A stretch of 64,000 bases of DNA from Bacillus cereus group sp. RP43 (GCF_040459645.1 NZ_JARVHQ010000001.1:434001-498000), one strand, 5' to 3'. Shown: positions 16,711 to 26,660, counted from the stretch's first letter. Numbers and translations are program-made. Notes: generated from the letters alone by a model not told the origin.

Positions 16711-18024
16711 ATGCATCATGATGAGAAAAACAAAATTGGTTTAACAGTTGCACTTTCTATCGTAGTAGGAACTATTATTGGGTCTGGTGTGTTTATGAAA
16801 CCAGGGAGCGTATTAGATTACTCAGGGAGTTCTAATATGGCTATTCTTGCTTGGGTAATTGGTGGTCTGTTGACGCTAGCAAGTGGTTTAACAGTAGCCG
16901 AAATTGGAGCGCAAATTCCGAAAAATGGTGGGTTGTATACGTATTTAGAGGAGATCTACGGAAGTTTTTGGGGGTATTTATCTGGCTGGATGCAAACAAT
17001 TGTTTATGGACCAGCTATTATTGGAACATTAGGTTTGTACTTTAGTTCTTTAATGATTAATTTTTTCTATTTAGATAAAGTATGGAATTTACCAATCGCA
17101 ATAGGAACAGTTGTGTTCCTTGGCGTTGTAAATAGTATGGGAACAAAATATGGAGGTATCGTCCAAACGGTTACGACAGTTGGGAAGATGATTCCGATTA
17201 TATTAATTGTTGTGTTAGGATTTTGGAAAGGGAATAGTGATATCTTCAACGTAGTTGTACCGATATCAGAAAATCAAAGCATCGGGATGGCAATTTTGGC
17301 AACTTTATTTGCGTATGATGGTTGGATTTTACTCGCTTCTATTGGCGGAGAAATGAAGAACCCAACAAAGTTATTACCGAAAGCAATGACGGTTGGGATT
17401 TTAATTGTAACGGCTGCTTACGTGTTAATTAACTTAGCGTTATTAAATGTATTACCAGCAGCGAAAATCGTAGACCTTGGAGAAAATGCAACAGCGACAG
17501 CTGCGGGCATGCTACTTGGAGAATATGGTGGAAAAATTATTAGTATCGGTATTATCATTTCTATTTTCGGCTGTTTAAATGGAAAGATTTTAACGTTCCC
17601 GCGTATTCCGATGTCGATGGCAGAGCGTGGACACCTTCCGTTTTCTAAGTTTATTGCAAAAGAAAATTCGAGATTTAAAACACCAGCAAATGCAATTACT
17701 GTTGAAATCATTTTAGGAATTATTTTAATGCTTATTAGTGATCCGAATAAGCTATCTGAGATTTCCGTATTCATTATTTATATTTTCTACGTAATGACGT
17801 TTATTGGTGTCTTCATTTTACGAAGACGTAACAAGGATAAAGAGCGTGCATATAGTGTACCGTTATTCCCGATTGTACCAATCGTTGCGATTTTAGGGTC
17901 ATTGTTTGTACTTGGAAGTGCGATTATTAACGATCCGGTAAGTTGTTTCTTATCGATTGGAATGGTATTTACAGGACTTCCAGTGTATTGGTACTTAAAT
18001 AAGAAGAAAGAAACTGGAGTTTAA
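16711..18024 (+). CDS. APC-family amino acid permease, probably threonine/serine
   Basis: A 437-residue transporter with twelve predicted helices. The first helix carries the family motif VGTIIGSGVFMKPG, and FAYDGWILLASIGGEMKNP is typical of the LAT/SteT group. ATG at 16711 follows GGAAGGAGGATACG; the open frame extends upstream into the riboswitch but is not coding there. Control by a threonine T-box suggests it imports or exchanges threonine and is made when tRNA-Thr is uncharged. Confidence 0.9.
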   Translation: MHHDEKNKIGLTVALSIVVGTIIGSGVFMKPGSVLDYSGSSNMAILAWVIGGLLTLASGLTVAEIGAQIPKNGGLYTYLEEIYGSFWGYLSGWMQTIVYGPAIIGTLGLYFSSLMINFFYLDKVWNLPIAIGTVVFLGVVNSMGTKYGGIVQTVTTVGKMIPIILIVVLGFWKGNSDIFNVVVPISENQSIGMAILATLFAYDGWILLASIGGEMKNPTKLLPKAMTVGILIVTAAYVLINLALLNVLPAAKIVDLGENATATAAGMLLGEYGGKIISIGIIISIFGCLNGKILTFPRIPMSMAERGHLPFSKFIAKENSRFKTPANAITVEIILGIILMLISDPNKLSEISVFIIYIFYVMTFIGVFILRRRNKDKERAYSVPLFPIVPIVAILGSLFVLGSAIINDPVSCFLSIGMVFTGLPVYWYLNKKKETGV

Positions 18025-18083
18025 TGATTGAAGGGCAGGCGTATAATACGCCTGCTTTTTTCGCTGTAAAAAAATTGTACTTG

Positions 18084-18124
18084 CTTACACTTTCTTTTTT
18101 GGTTACTATAATGGTAGTAACCAA
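18084..18124 (+). promoter_or_regulatory. promoter with palindromic operator for the MFS gene
   Basis: A CTTACA -35 (18084-18089), 17-base spacer and TATAAT -10 (18107-18112) are visible. The -10 lies inside a perfect inverted repeat TTGGTTACTA-N6-TAGTAACCAA (18099-18124), and outer arms ACACTTTCTT/AGAAAGTGT extend it. A dimeric repressor, for example of the MarR or HxlR/YodB type, would block the promoter. No such gene is adjacent. Confidence 0.75.
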
Positions 18125-18146
18125 AAGAGAAAGTGTGGGGGAAGAC

Positions 18147-19319
18147 TTGAATTTTCGTGTATATATTTTAGCTATTGCGGCTTTCGTAGTCGGAACGGTT
18201 GAGCTAATTATAGGAGGAACGCTTGATTTAGTTGCCAATGATTTAGGTGTGTCGATTAGTGCAGCTGGTCAGCTTATTACAATATTTTCAGTAGTATTCG
18301 CTCTATCAGGGCCAGTTTTATTAGCATTAACAGGCAAGTTTGAAAGAAAGAAATTGTATGTTGTGGCATTATCAATTTTCTTAATTGGAAATATCATTTC
18401 GGCATTTAGTGTGAATTACGGGATGTTAATGTTCTCGAGAGTAATTTGTGCAGCGAGTGGATCGCTTATTATTGCACTATCGGTAACACTTGCTTCTAGT
18501 GTAGTAGAGCCCCATTTTCGTGCGCGTGCAATTGGAATCATTTTCATGGGTATTAGTGGATCACTCGTACTTGGAGTACCGCTCGGTCTTGTGCTCGGAA
18601 ATGCATATGGATGGCGTGCACCATTTGTATTAATTTCAATATTAACGGTTATGGCGATTGCTTGTATTTCATTATTCTTAACGAAAGTACCACCGACATC
18701 GGTATTATCAATAAGAGAACAAATTGCTACGTTAAAGGATAAAAAAATTGTAAGTGCACAGTTAACATCATTTTTATTTTTAACAGGTCATTTAACGCTA
18801 TACGCATATTTAACACCGTTTTTAAAAGATGTGATGCATGTTGAAGCAAATTGGATTAGTGTGTTTTACTTCATTTTCGGAATTGCGGCGGTACTTGGAG
18901 GTGGCCTTGGCGGCTGGCTTGCTGATAAATGGGGATCGAAGAAAAGTATTATTTCCATCATTATCGTATTTGCATGTGCAATCTTTATGTTGCCGATGAT
19001 GACATTTTCATTCCCGCTCTTCATTATTATGATGGGGCTTTGGAGTATGCTGAGCTGGGCGATTTCGCCAGCACAGCAAAACTATTTAATTGAAATTGCA
19101 CCAGAATCAGCTGGTATTCAGCAAGGTTTAAATAACTCTGCACTTCATTTAGGAATTGCGCTCGGTTCAACAGTAGGCGGAGTTGTTATTGAAAAATCAT
19201 CTGTTATATATAACGCTTGGGTAGGCGGCGTTTTTATTATATTGGCACTGCTTTGTGCGATTTTCTCAATTACGAGAGGTCGTTCGAATCAGTTTGCGAA
19301 AGAAGAATCTATCTTATGA
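18147..19319 (+). CDS. MFS drug/metabolite exporter
   Basis: A 390-residue transporter with twelve helices. It resembles the YdhP/AraJ/PbuE-like DHA1 group: early FVVGTVELIIGGTLDLVANDLGVS, and ALTGKFERKK in the loop after helix 2. TTG at 18147, just after TGGGGGAAG, gives the normal family start; an in-frame ATG 12 codons upstream lies inside the operator and is unlikely. The inverted-repeat operator suggests induction by a small molecule. Confidence 0.88.
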   Translation: MNFRVYILAIAAFVVGTVELIIGGTLDLVANDLGVSISAAGQLITIFSVVFALSGPVLLALTGKFERKKLYVVALSIFLIGNIISAFSVNYGMLMFSRVICAASGSLIIALSVTLASSVVEPHFRARAIGIIFMGISGSLVLGVPLGLVLGNAYGWRAPFVLISILTVMAIACISLFLTKVPPTSVLSIREQIATLKDKKIVSAQLTSFLFLTGHLTLYAYLTPFLKDVMHVEANWISVFYFIFGIAAVLGGGLGGWLADKWGSKKSIISIIIVFACAIFMLPMMTFSFPLFIIMMGLWSMLSWAISPAQQNYLIEIAPESAGIQQGLNNSALHLGIALGSTVGGVVIEKSSVIYNAWVGGVFIILALLCAIFSITRGRSNQFAKEESIL

Positions 19320-19398
19320 TAGGTTCTTCTTTATTTGTAAAAAATTGCAGGGGTTAGTAGAAAAATGGAGAAGGGAGTATATAGCGAGGTGATAGCAT

Positions 19399-19569
19399 AT
19401 GGAGTCTAATTTTTCAATTATTGGTTTTCTAATTTCTTTAGTCCCATTATTTCTTATTATTTTTGTATTTAGATGGATTCGTTTCATCTATCAAAATTCA
19501 GAGAAACAAGTGGAGCAAAATGAGAAGATTATTGAGTTGTTGATGGAGATAAAGGAGAAGAATAAGTAA
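19399..19569 (+). CDS. small membrane protein (56 aa)
   Basis: The ATG at 19399 follows GCGAGGTGATAG. It encodes 56 residues with one membrane helix (about 6-27) and a charged coiled-coil-like tail (EKQVEQNEKIIELLMEIKEKNK). This layout is common among Bacillus small membrane proteins of unknown role. A terminator follows at 19634. Confidence 0.7.
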   Translation: MESNFSIIGFLISLVPLFLIIFVFRWIRFIYQNSEKQVEQNEKIIELLMEIKEKNK

Positions 19570-19633
19570 TAGTAGTTATACTCAAAATCATTATATAAAG
19601 ATATAAAGATGTCTGATTTTAGCAAATTTGAAA

Positions 19634-19658
19634 GGTACTTTTGAAAGTGCCTTTTTAT
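19634..19658 (+). terminator. terminator after the 56-aa gene
   Basis: GGTACTTT pairs with AAAGTGCC (one G-U) and TTTTTATTA follows. Confidence 0.75.
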
Positions 19659-19866
19659 TATGTTTAAAGGGCTGAGCACAAATTATCTTTATTTATCAAT
19701 AGTCAAATGAAAATGAGAAATTCAAAATTCGCAGTTTATCCGTTTAAATTTCTCAACAATTCGACAAGATACTACAAAAAAACCACCTATTCTCTTTTTT
19801 TCACTATAAGTACAATGAAACAGTAAGATTGCTTCATGTAGAAATTTATATATGATGGTGGAGAGA

Positions 19867-21750
19867 ATGGAACGAAAAATGGTAGGAAAATGGTTTAGTT
19901 TTTTTAGTGCTCTTATTATTTTATTAGGAATTGCGATGCCACAAGTAAAAGCAGAAGTAATGAACAGAGAAAAGTATGAAATGGATTGGAGTTATAGTAA
20001 AGCAAAAGATCGTGAAATAAAGACGGAAATAATTAAAACAGCTTCGGGTAGTATTGCTTATTGTTTAACGCCTGATTTACGTTCTCCTAATGGAGAGGAT
20101 TTACCTGAGATGGGAAAAACATCTGATGCTGTATATCGTGTTTTACTTAATGGGTATCCTCAAAAAAGCCCATCTGAATTAGGTGTAGCGACAACGGAAG
20201 AAGCGCATTATGCTACACAATTAGCAGTATGGATTGCAGCAAATGAATTAACGGAAGAAGATTTAGTTGCAAAAAATGAACAAGTACATAATCTTATGAA
20301 GCGTTTAGTAGAGGCTTCAAAAAAAGAAACTGGATCACAAGATGTATTTTTTAAAGTTAATCCTATAGATCCACAAGCTGCAATGCAAAAAGGTGATTAT
20401 TTAGAAACAGCGTTTTATGCAATTCAAACAAATGCAGTGTCTGGTTCCTATACAATTCTTCCTGAAAATGCTCCTAAAGGTATTAGAATTGTAAATGAAA
20501 GAGGAGAAGAGAAAAGTATATTATCAATTAATGAAAAATTCAAAATTTTAATTCCGAAAGATACGATTAGTGGGAATTTTAAAATGAAAGTAAAATCTAC
20601 TTTAACAAATTTACAAGCCATTGCTTTTAAAGGTTCGGGGAAAATTCAAAACACGACGATATTGTTACAAAGAAATAGTGAGAAAATCAGTACAGACTTA
20701 GTTGTAAATTGGGAATCAGTAGGCTCTTTAAAGATTATGAAATTAGGAGAGAAAAAGGAATTATTAAAAGGAGCTGTGTTTGAAGTCTCTAATGAAAACT
20801 TTAAACAAAATGTTACGACAAATGATAAGGGGACTGCGGAGCTAGGTAATCTTCCAATCGGTATATATAGCGTGAAAGAAATTCAAGCGCCGGCTGGGTA
20901 TGTGTTAGACAATGCTGTTAAAAAAATTGAGGTGAAAACTGGTGAAACAGCTGTCTTAGAATTGAAAAATGAAAATATAAAAGGTGAACTAGAAATAACA
21001 AAAGTAGATGTAGCAGATGGAAATACGAAATTACCAAATGCAGAGTTTACAATTTATAATGAACAAGGAAAAGAAGTAGTAAAAGGAAAAACGAATGAGC
21101 AAGGTGTAGCGAAATTCAAACTACCATACGGAAAGTACACGTATAAAGAAACATTAGCGCCGAATGGATATGTAATAAATGAAGAGACATTCGCATTTGA
21201 AATAAAAGAGGATGGAGAAATTATTAAACATATCGTTCAAGATAAAAAAGTAGAAGGTGAACTAGAAATAACAAAAGTAGATGTAGCAGATGGAAATGCG
21301 AAACTGCCAAATGCAGAGTTTACAATTTATAATGAACAAGGAAAAGAAGTAGTAAAAGGAAAAACAAATGAGCAAGGTATAGCGAAATTCAAACTGCCAT
21401 ACGGAAAGTATACGTATAAAGAAACAATAGCACCGAATGGATATGTAATTAATGAGGAGACATTCGCATTCGAAATAAAAGAGAATGGAGAAATTATTAA
21501 ACATATTGTGAAAAATAAGAAAGAAGAAAAGGCATCACTTCCTTCTAAGCCAAATAAGCCAACACCCAGTGGAGAAGTGAAACCTTCCACTGATGTGAAG
21601 CCGGTAAAACAACCTAATACTCATAATGAAGTTCGTTTACCAGCTACTGGCGGCGTCGGTAATGAATTTACGTCTTTATTCGTTTTAGGAATTGGTTTTA
21701 TTATTGCTGGTGCTTATGTGTTAAGGTTGAAAAATAGAAAAGAAATGTAG
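19867..21750 (+). CDS. LPXTG wall adhesin with thioester and Cna_B domains
   Basis: A 627-residue surface protein. It has a signal peptide (1-30) and then a thioester domain with Cys66 in AYCLTPD and Gln118 in YATQLAVW, the pair that forms the covalent bond to host targets in streptococcal relatives. After a middle domain come three Cna_B/SpaA-like domains, with the Lys in LEITKVD and the Glu in YKET(L/I)AP positioned for intramolecular isopeptide bonds. A proline-rich spacer, LPATGG sorting signal, hydrophobic helix and KNRKEM tail end it. ATG 19867 follows GGTGGAGA. It stands alone; the strand is purine-rich. Confidence 0.9.
   Translation: MERKMVGKWFSFFSALIILLGIAMPQVKAEVMNREKYEMDWSYSKAKDREIKTEIIKTASGSIAYCLTPDLRSPNGEDLPEMGKTSDAVYRVLLNGYPQKSPSELGVATTEEAHYATQLAVWIAANELTEEDLVAKNEQVHNLMKRLVEASKKETGSQDVFFKVNPIDPQAAMQKGDYLETAFYAIQTNAVSGSYTILPENAPKGIRIVNERGEEKSILSINEKFKILIPKDTISGNFKMKVKSTLTNLQAIAFKGSGKIQNTTILLQRNSEKISTDLVVNWESVGSLKIMKLGEKKELLKGAVFEVSNENFKQNVTTNDKGTAELGNLPIGIYSVKEIQAPAGYVLDNAVKKIEVKTGETAVLELKNENIKGELEITKVDVADGNTKLPNAEFTIYNEQGKEVVKGKTNEQGVAKFKLPYGKYTYKETLAPNGYVINEETFAFEIKEDGEIIKHIVQDKKVEGELEITKVDVADGNAKLPNAEFTIYNEQGKEVVKGKTNEQGIAKFKLPYGKYTYKETIAPNGYVINEETFAFEIKENGEIIKHIVKNKKEEKASLPSKPNKPTPSGEVKPSTDVKPVKQPNTHNEVRLPATGGVGNEFTSLFVLGIGFIIAGAYVLRLKNRKEM
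20983..21528 (+). repeat. two near-identical Cna_B repeats inside the adhesin gene
   Basis: The unit starting GGTGAACTAGAAATAACA at 20983 recurs at 21256, a 273 bp (91-codon) period, with only scattered differences. It is a recent in-frame tandem duplication of one Cna_B domain. Confidence 0.88.
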
Positions 21751-21751
21751 A

Positions 21752-21785
21752 AAAAAACGCCTTGAAATAAAGGCGTTTTTTTTAA
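21752..21785. terminator. bidirectional terminator between adhesin and TrmB genes
   Basis: ACGCCTT and AAGGCGT pair, with an A run before and a T run after, serving the two converging genes. Confidence 0.85.
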
Positions 21786-22540
21786 TATCTCAACTTCATC
21801 AACAAACTCTTAATTTCCTCATCTTCCATAAAGAGATCATGGTGCTTCTCTGTAATTTTCGCAAGTGCAACGTCATGATAGAAGAACTCCGTAAAGAACT
21901 TCACGAAAGGTTGTGACATTGTTTTCATCGCTTGCCATGATTCTTGCTCTACACCAGCGAATAAAATTTCTCGGTCGTCAACGATGAGTAGTAAATAACG
22001 CTCTAATGCGTTAGGTTCTTCAGCTGGGATTAGAAAGTGCATGTTTTCTAAATCTGTTTCTACTTTTCCAACTATAAGGGCCTCGATCTGGACGCCTTGC
22101 TTTGCTTTTTGTTCAAGTAAAGGAAGATATTCTAAAAGGGTGTCATTCCATGCGGAGATGCGTATGGATTCTTTCGCATCTTCTACAAGTTGCCTACTTT
22201 GTACTTTAATAGAAGATTGCATTTTCAAACTCCAAACACGGTCATCTGTAAATGACTTTTTAGAAATATTATTTTCAAGTTCTTTAATATTAGATTGGAA
22301 TTCTGTCGTTAACTTTTCAATTGCTAACTTGAGTGGTAATGCTGTATACAATTTTTTCTTTTCTGAAACAGAATCCATTACCATCCCTTTATCAATTAGG
22401 CGTGCTAACACTTCATATATTTTTGCTTTTGGAACACCTGAATGTTTAACGATAGTTGTTGCATCTAATGGTTCATTGCTTGATACGACAACTTCGTAAG
22501 CTTGGCTTTCATATTGTGAGAAACCGAATTTTTGTAACAT
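21782..22540 (-). CDS. TrmB-like transcriptional regulator
   Basis: A 252-residue protein. The N-terminus is the TrmB winged helix (FGFSQYESQAYEVVV...TIVKHSGVPKAKIYEVLARLIDKGMV). A coiled-coil stretch (residues ~85-110) and a phospholipase-D-like regulatory domain follow (SRQLVEDAKESIRISAW...LIVDDREILFAG). TrmB proteins, best known from archaea, respond to sugars. No sugar transporter is adjacent, so the target is unknown. ATG follows GGAGGGAAC. Confidence 0.9.
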   Translation of the reverse strand: MLQKFGFSQYESQAYEVVVSSNEPLDATTIVKHSGVPKAKIYEVLARLIDKGMVMDSVSEKKKLYTALPLKLAIEKLTTEFQSNIKELENNISKKSFTDDRVWSLKMQSSIKVQSRQLVEDAKESIRISAWNDTLLEYLPLLEQKAKQGVQIEALIVGKVETDLENMHFLIPAEEPNALERYLLLIVDDREILFAGVEQESWQAMKTMSQPFVKFFTEFFYHDVALAKITEKHHDLFMEDEEIKSLLMKLRY

Positions 22541-22719
22541 AGTTCCCTCCGAACGAATGAGATTGTATAGCTTAAGGATAATGAACTATTTGTTTTTACA
22601 CAAGTGGTTGTAGGTTTTCTACTCAGATTGAGAGGAGAATTAATTTCAATTTTTTAATTTTATCCATTATACTTAATATAGTGATTAATACGATTACAAT
22701 ACAACATGAAGGGGATGCT

Positions 22720-24744
22720 TTGGGGAAGATGTTGAGAAGTTTACGTTTAAAAATTGCGGTAGTATTTTCGGTTCTTATTTCTATGATGTTTGTAATATTA
22801 GGTACAGCTATGTATCAATTACAGAAAGAGAAGGAAGTGCGCTCCTTAGACCAGTATTCTCAAAATACGATGGATCTTGTGACAGAGCAACTTACGACAT
22901 TTGTTCAAAGAACGGATGAAGATATGGGATATTATGCGAGCAGTGAGATGATTCGTAATATGCTTCAAGATGGAGTTACTCCAGAAGAGGAAGCATTTTT
23001 GACGAAAGAGTTTTCGGAGTATAAAAAGAATCATCCTGGCATTTTAGACTTATATATTGGTACGAAAGATAAAAAAACATTAAGTGCCAATCTTGCTGAA
23101 GGTGGACAAGTGCCAGAAGGTTATGATCCAACGACAAGACCTTGGTATAAAGACTCAGAAGCTGATGTGAAAAAGGTTCACTGGGGACAACCTATGTATG
23201 AAATTGCTACAGGTAAGCTAAGTGTGGGAGTGTCTAAAGCAATTACAGCTCAAGATGGATCTGTATTAGGTGTTGTAGCGATGGATGTATCACTTGGAAC
23301 AATTCAGAAGTTACTTCATAATATTCAATACAATAACGGCGGAGAAATGTTTATTATAAATGATAAAAATATGGCTCTTGTTTACCCAGAGAAAATCGGG
23401 AAAGATGTTTCGAAAGAACCACTTGTGAAGAGTTTAAATAAAGATGTAACAAAATATGCTGTCACTACATTAAAAGGTGAAGATGTAGTTGTTTATAGTC
23501 AGTCATTTGATTTGATGAAATGGAAAATAGGAATTTTTTATCCGAAAGAAACGATTGATGGGCTATTAAATAGTATGAGAAATACAGTCATTATAATGGC
23601 ATGTATTAGCTTATTAGTTGGAATCGTAGCTTCATACTTGTTCTCAAGAAGATTAGCAAGACCACTGCAACTATTAACGAATCACGTTCAAAAAGTAGCG
23701 GAAGGTGATTTAACGCTGCAAATGAAAGTGACAAGTAAAGATGAGGTTGGTACGCTTACGACCCACTTTAATGATATGGTTGAGCAAATGAATGAAATGG
23801 TAAGTAAAATTAAAAATAGTGTATCGACAGTGCAACAATCGACTCATAATCTGCATTATTTAACGAGTGAAACTGTAGCAGCTAGTAGAGAAGTTTCAGG
23901 TGCCATGGATGATGTGAGCGGAGGAGCTTCTACGCTTGCTAATAGTGTAGATGAAGTTTCAGCACAACTTGAAAATATGGCACAGTCGATGGAAGAAATG
24001 AATAGTTCCGTTGGTGAAATAAAGGGAGTGACCGGCAAAGCAGAGGAAGCATCTAAACAAGGGTTAAATACGATGCGGAATTTAGTTCGTACGAGAGGAC
24101 AATCATCTTCTATCGTTGTTCATACAGAGGAAGCGTCTGGTAAGTTAGAGCAAAGAGTTGGATCGATTCAAAATGTTGTAGAGCTTATAAAAGGTATTTC
24201 GGATCAAACAAATTTACTTGCTTTAAATGCTTCGATTGAAGCAGCACGTGCAGGTGAACAAGGTAAGGGATTTGCGGTTGTTGCTGAAGAGGTTCGAAAA
24301 TTAGCTGAACAATCAAAAGAGGCAACCGGAGAGATTGCAACGATGATTGGTGATGTACAATTAGAAGTAAAGCGAGTTGTAGAAGTTGTAAGTAAGTTGA
24401 AAGATATTGCTGATATACAAAATAAAGTTACGACAGAGGCGGAGACAGAATTCCGCACAATCATGTCAGTCGTAAGTACAATTAGTGCTTCAGTAGAGAA
24501 GATTGTAGCAGAAGTGCAGAATATAGGTCATGAGCAAGAAGAAATTACAGAAGTTATGCAAACAATTGCTAGCACGAGTCAAGAGAGCGCGGCTGTTTCT
24601 GAAGAGGTAAATGCAGCAACTGAGTCACAAGTGAATCATTTAGAAAAAGTAGCTCATACGATGGAAAGTTTGACAGAGAATATGCAGGACTTAGAGAGAT
24701 TGGTTGAGCAGTTTAAAGTAGAAGAAAACAGATTAGTAAAATGA
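22720..24744 (+). CDS. methyl-accepting chemotaxis protein with dCache domain
   Basis: A chemoreceptor of about 674 residues. Membrane helix 1 is near residues 10-32, followed by a double-Cache ligand domain ([10 protein letters not shown]... and a GVVAMDVSL motif typical of amino-acid sensors). Helix 2 precedes a HAMP ([19 protein letters not shown]). The signalling tip is [19 protein letters not shown]. The start is uncertain: TTG at 22720 follows AAGGGGAT; a GTG at 22681 lacks one. The closest target for CheA/CheW is elsewhere in the genome. Confidence 0.92.
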   Translation: MGKMLRSLRLKIAVVFSVLISMMFVILGTAMYQLQKEKEVRSLDQYSQNTMDLVTEQLTTFVQRTDEDMGYYASSEMIRNMLQDGVTPEEEAFLTKEFSEYKKNHPGILDLYIGTKDKKTLSANLAEGGQVPEGYDPTTRPWYKDSEADVKKVHWGQPMYEIATGKLSVGVSKAITAQDGSVLGVVAMDVSLGTIQKLLHNIQYNNGGEMFIINDKNMALVYPEKIGKDVSKEPLVKSLNKDVTKYAVTTLKGEDVVVYSQSFDLMKWKIGIFYPKETIDGLLNSMRNTVIIMACISLLVGIVASYLFSRRLARPLQLLTNHVQKVAEGDLTLQMKVTSKDEVGTLTTHFNDMVEQMNEMVSKIKNSVSTVQQSTHNLHYLTSETVAASREVSGAMDDVSGGASTLANSVDEVSAQLENMAQSMEEMNSSVGEIKGVTGKAEEASKQGLNTMRNLVRTRGQSSSIVVHTEEASGKLEQRVGSIQNVVELIKGISDQTNLLALNASIEAARAGEQGKGFAVVAEEVRKLAEQSKEATGEIATMIGDVQLEVKRVVEVVSKLKDIADIQNKVTTEAETEFRTIMSVVSTISASVEKIVAEVQNIGHEQEEITEVMQTIASTSQESAAVSEEVNAATESQVNHLEKVAHTMESLTENMQDLERLVEQFKVEENRLVK

Positions 24745-24805
24745 TGAGGATTTCGGTAAAATAGACAATGGATATATAAGAAGCGATTATAGGAGGTAAG
24801 TTACT

Positions 24806-25108
24806 ATGGCAATTGTTGATGTATCGATTATTCCAGTAGGAACAAGTAATCCAAGTGTTAGTGAATATGTAGCAGAAGTACAAAAGGTGCTAGAGAAAAA
24901 TGCTGATCGCGTGAAGTATCAATTAACACCAATGAATACAGTAATTGAAGGAGATCTTCCTGTCATTCTAGAAGTAATTCAACAAATGCATGAAGTTCCA
25001 TATACGAAAGGTGCACAGCGCGTTGCAACAACAATTCGTATCGATGATCGTCGTGATAAAGTAAGCACAATGGAGAAAAAATTAAACTCTGTTCGATCAA
25101 AATTATAA
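24806..25108 (+). CDS. MTH1187/YqgV-family thiamine-binding-like protein
   Basis: A 100-residue protein of the MTH1187/DUF77 ferredoxin-like fold: MAIVDVSIIPVGTSNPSVSEYV near the start, then NTVIEGDLPVILEVIQQMHE. Family members bind thiamine or its pyrimidine part. AGGAGG precedes the ATG and a terminator follows. Confidence 0.9.
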   Translation: MAIVDVSIIPVGTSNPSVSEYVAEVQKVLEKNADRVKYQLTPMNTVIEGDLPVILEVIQQMHEVPYTKGAQRVATTIRIDDRRDKVSTMEKKLNSVRSKL

Positions 25109-25111
25109 GAA

Positions 25112-25138
25112 AAAGCAGCGATCTTCGCTGCTTTTTTC
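25112..25138 (+). terminator. terminator after the MTH1187-family gene
   Basis: AGCAGCGA pairs with TCGCTGCT, then TTTTTT. Confidence 0.88.
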
Positions 25139-25156
25139 ATATAGGAGGTAAATAAG

Positions 25157-25402
25157 ATGAGTGAAAAGTTTAACGAACAATTTGACGGGTTACTAGAGAA
25201 ATACACGGAACTATTACTGGGAGAGAGCAATGAAGAGAGAAAAGAACAGGTGCAGAAGTGGGCCCTGTATTCTTATATTGCAAAGACGATGCCGGCTTTA
25301 GTGAAGCACTGGAATGAGACGTATCCTGATGCAAAAGAAGAGATGGTACAGTTAATTACGGATATTAAAAAGCTGAATGAAGAGAAGCGAAATGAGCAGT
25401 GA
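25157..25402 (+). CDS. yusU: YusU-like DUF2573 protein
   Basis: An 81-residue, acidic, all-helical cytoplasmic protein (EKFNEQFDGLLEKYTELLLGE...). It resembles B. subtilis YusU, which also lies close to yusM/fadM and fadNAE. Function unknown. AGGAGGTAAATAAG gives a strong ribosome-binding site. Confidence 0.75.
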   Translation: MSEKFNEQFDGLLEKYTELLLGESNEERKEQVQKWALYSYIAKTMPALVKHWNETYPDAKEEMVQLITDIKKLNEEKRNEQ

Positions 25403-25480
25403 GAAGGCATGAGGTAATGCTACATCAAGTTTTCTTTATTAATATCCTCATATAATTTACATGGAATATAAAGGGTTTTA

Positions 25481-25516
25481 TAAGCATGTCGAATATTTTC
25501 GACATGCTTATTTTGT
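25481..25516 (+). terminator. long perfect hairpin in the yusU-fadM gap
   Basis: TAAGCATGTCGAA (25481-25493) and TTCGACATGCTTA (25498-25510) are perfect 13-base complements with a 4-base loop, followed by TTTTG. It is probably the yusU terminator. The rest of the 310 bp gap shows only AT-rich promoter-like sequence. Confidence 0.7.
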
Positions 25517-25712
25517 GCCTAGTAAATTCGTTTTTTCTAAATGTCGAAAAATATTCCCTGCATATTTATAAGCGGAAATATAGGGTTTTAAATGTTTTTA
25601 TAGTATTTTATAAATTATCTAAATAATTATTTGTATCCAATAATTTTAAACAGTGATATAATTTTGAAGAGGGGTAAAAAACAGATAAATCACAGTCATA
25701 GGGGTGAATTAC

Positions 25713-26630
25713 ATGGAACAATTAATGCGAAATTCGTTTCTTTTCTTGTCAAAAAATAAAGCGCTAACAAAACTGGCTAAAAAGTATGGTTTGCGCTTTG
25801 GTGCAGGTCGCTTCGTCGCAGGGGAAACGATTGAATTAGCGACAGCTGCAATTAAAGCATTAAATAAGCAAGGTCTTTGTGTAACGATCGATTATTTAGG
25901 TGAATTCGTTGATAACGAAGCGGAAGCAAATGAAATGGCTAGCGAATCGATTGAAGCGATTCGTGCAATTGGAAGAGAAGGTCTTAATTCGCAGCTTTCT
26001 TTAAAGATGACTTCTATGGGATTAGATATCTCTGATGAAATCGTAATGAACAATATGCGCCGTATTTTAGAAGCTGGAAAAGAAAATGGTGTGTTTATTA
26101 CAATTGATATGGAAGACTATACGCGCTGCGGGAAAACAATTGAGATCTTTAAACAATTAAAATCTGAATACGATAATATTGGTACAGTTATTCAAGCTTA
26201 CTTATATCGTACAGAAAAAGATATGGAAGAATTAAATGCTTATAGTCCGAATTTACGTCTTGTAAAAGGAGCTTATAAAGAACCTGAAGAGGTAGCGTTC
26301 CCGGATAAGAAAGATGTAGATGATAACTATAAAAAAATTATAAAAATGCACTTATTAAATGGAAATTATACTGCAATTGCTTCACATGACGAAGCGATTA
26401 TTGAATATACGAAAAAACTTGCCGAAGAACACAACATTCCAAGAGAACAATTTGAATTCCAGATGTTATATGGTATTCGTAATGAGCGTCAACTTGAGCT
26501 AGTAAAAGAAGGTTACAAAATGCGTGTTTACGTACCTTATGGAAATGACTGGTATGGCTACTTCATGCGTCGTCTAGCAGAGCGTCCAGCAAACGTTGCG
26601 TTCGTATTAAAAGGTATGGTTAAAAAATAA
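25713..26630 (+). CDS. fadM: proline dehydrogenase (FadM/PutB type)
   Basis: A 305-residue FAD enzyme that oxidises proline to pyrroline-5-carboxylate, usually feeding electrons to the quinone pool. It is a TIM barrel with family motifs near the end: FEFQMLYGIRNERQLEL, MRVYVPYGNDWYGYFMRRLAERPANV. In B. subtilis the gene at this position, yusM, is also named fadM. The start ATG 25713 follows GGGGTGA. It is monocistronic with a strong bidirectional terminator. Confidence 0.92.
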   Translation: MEQLMRNSFLFLSKNKALTKLAKKYGLRFGAGRFVAGETIELATAAIKALNKQGLCVTIDYLGEFVDNEAEANEMASESIEAIRAIGREGLNSQLSLKMTSMGLDISDEIVMNNMRRILEAGKENGVFITIDMEDYTRCGKTIEIFKQLKSEYDNIGTVIQAYLYRTEKDMEELNAYSPNLRLVKGAYKEPEEVAFPDKKDVDDNYKKIIKMHLLNGNYTAIASHDEAIIEYTKKLAEEHNIPREQFEFQMLYGIRNERQLELVKEGYKMRVYVPYGNDWYGYFMRRLAERPANVAFVLKGMVKK

Positions 26631-26660
26631 CCAAGGAGAAAATACTCCTTGGTTATTTTA
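26627..26660. terminator. bidirectional terminator fadM / dac
   Basis: ATAACCAAGGAG pairs with CTCCTTGGTTAT, then TTTT. It lies over the ends of two converging genes. Confidence 0.88.
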
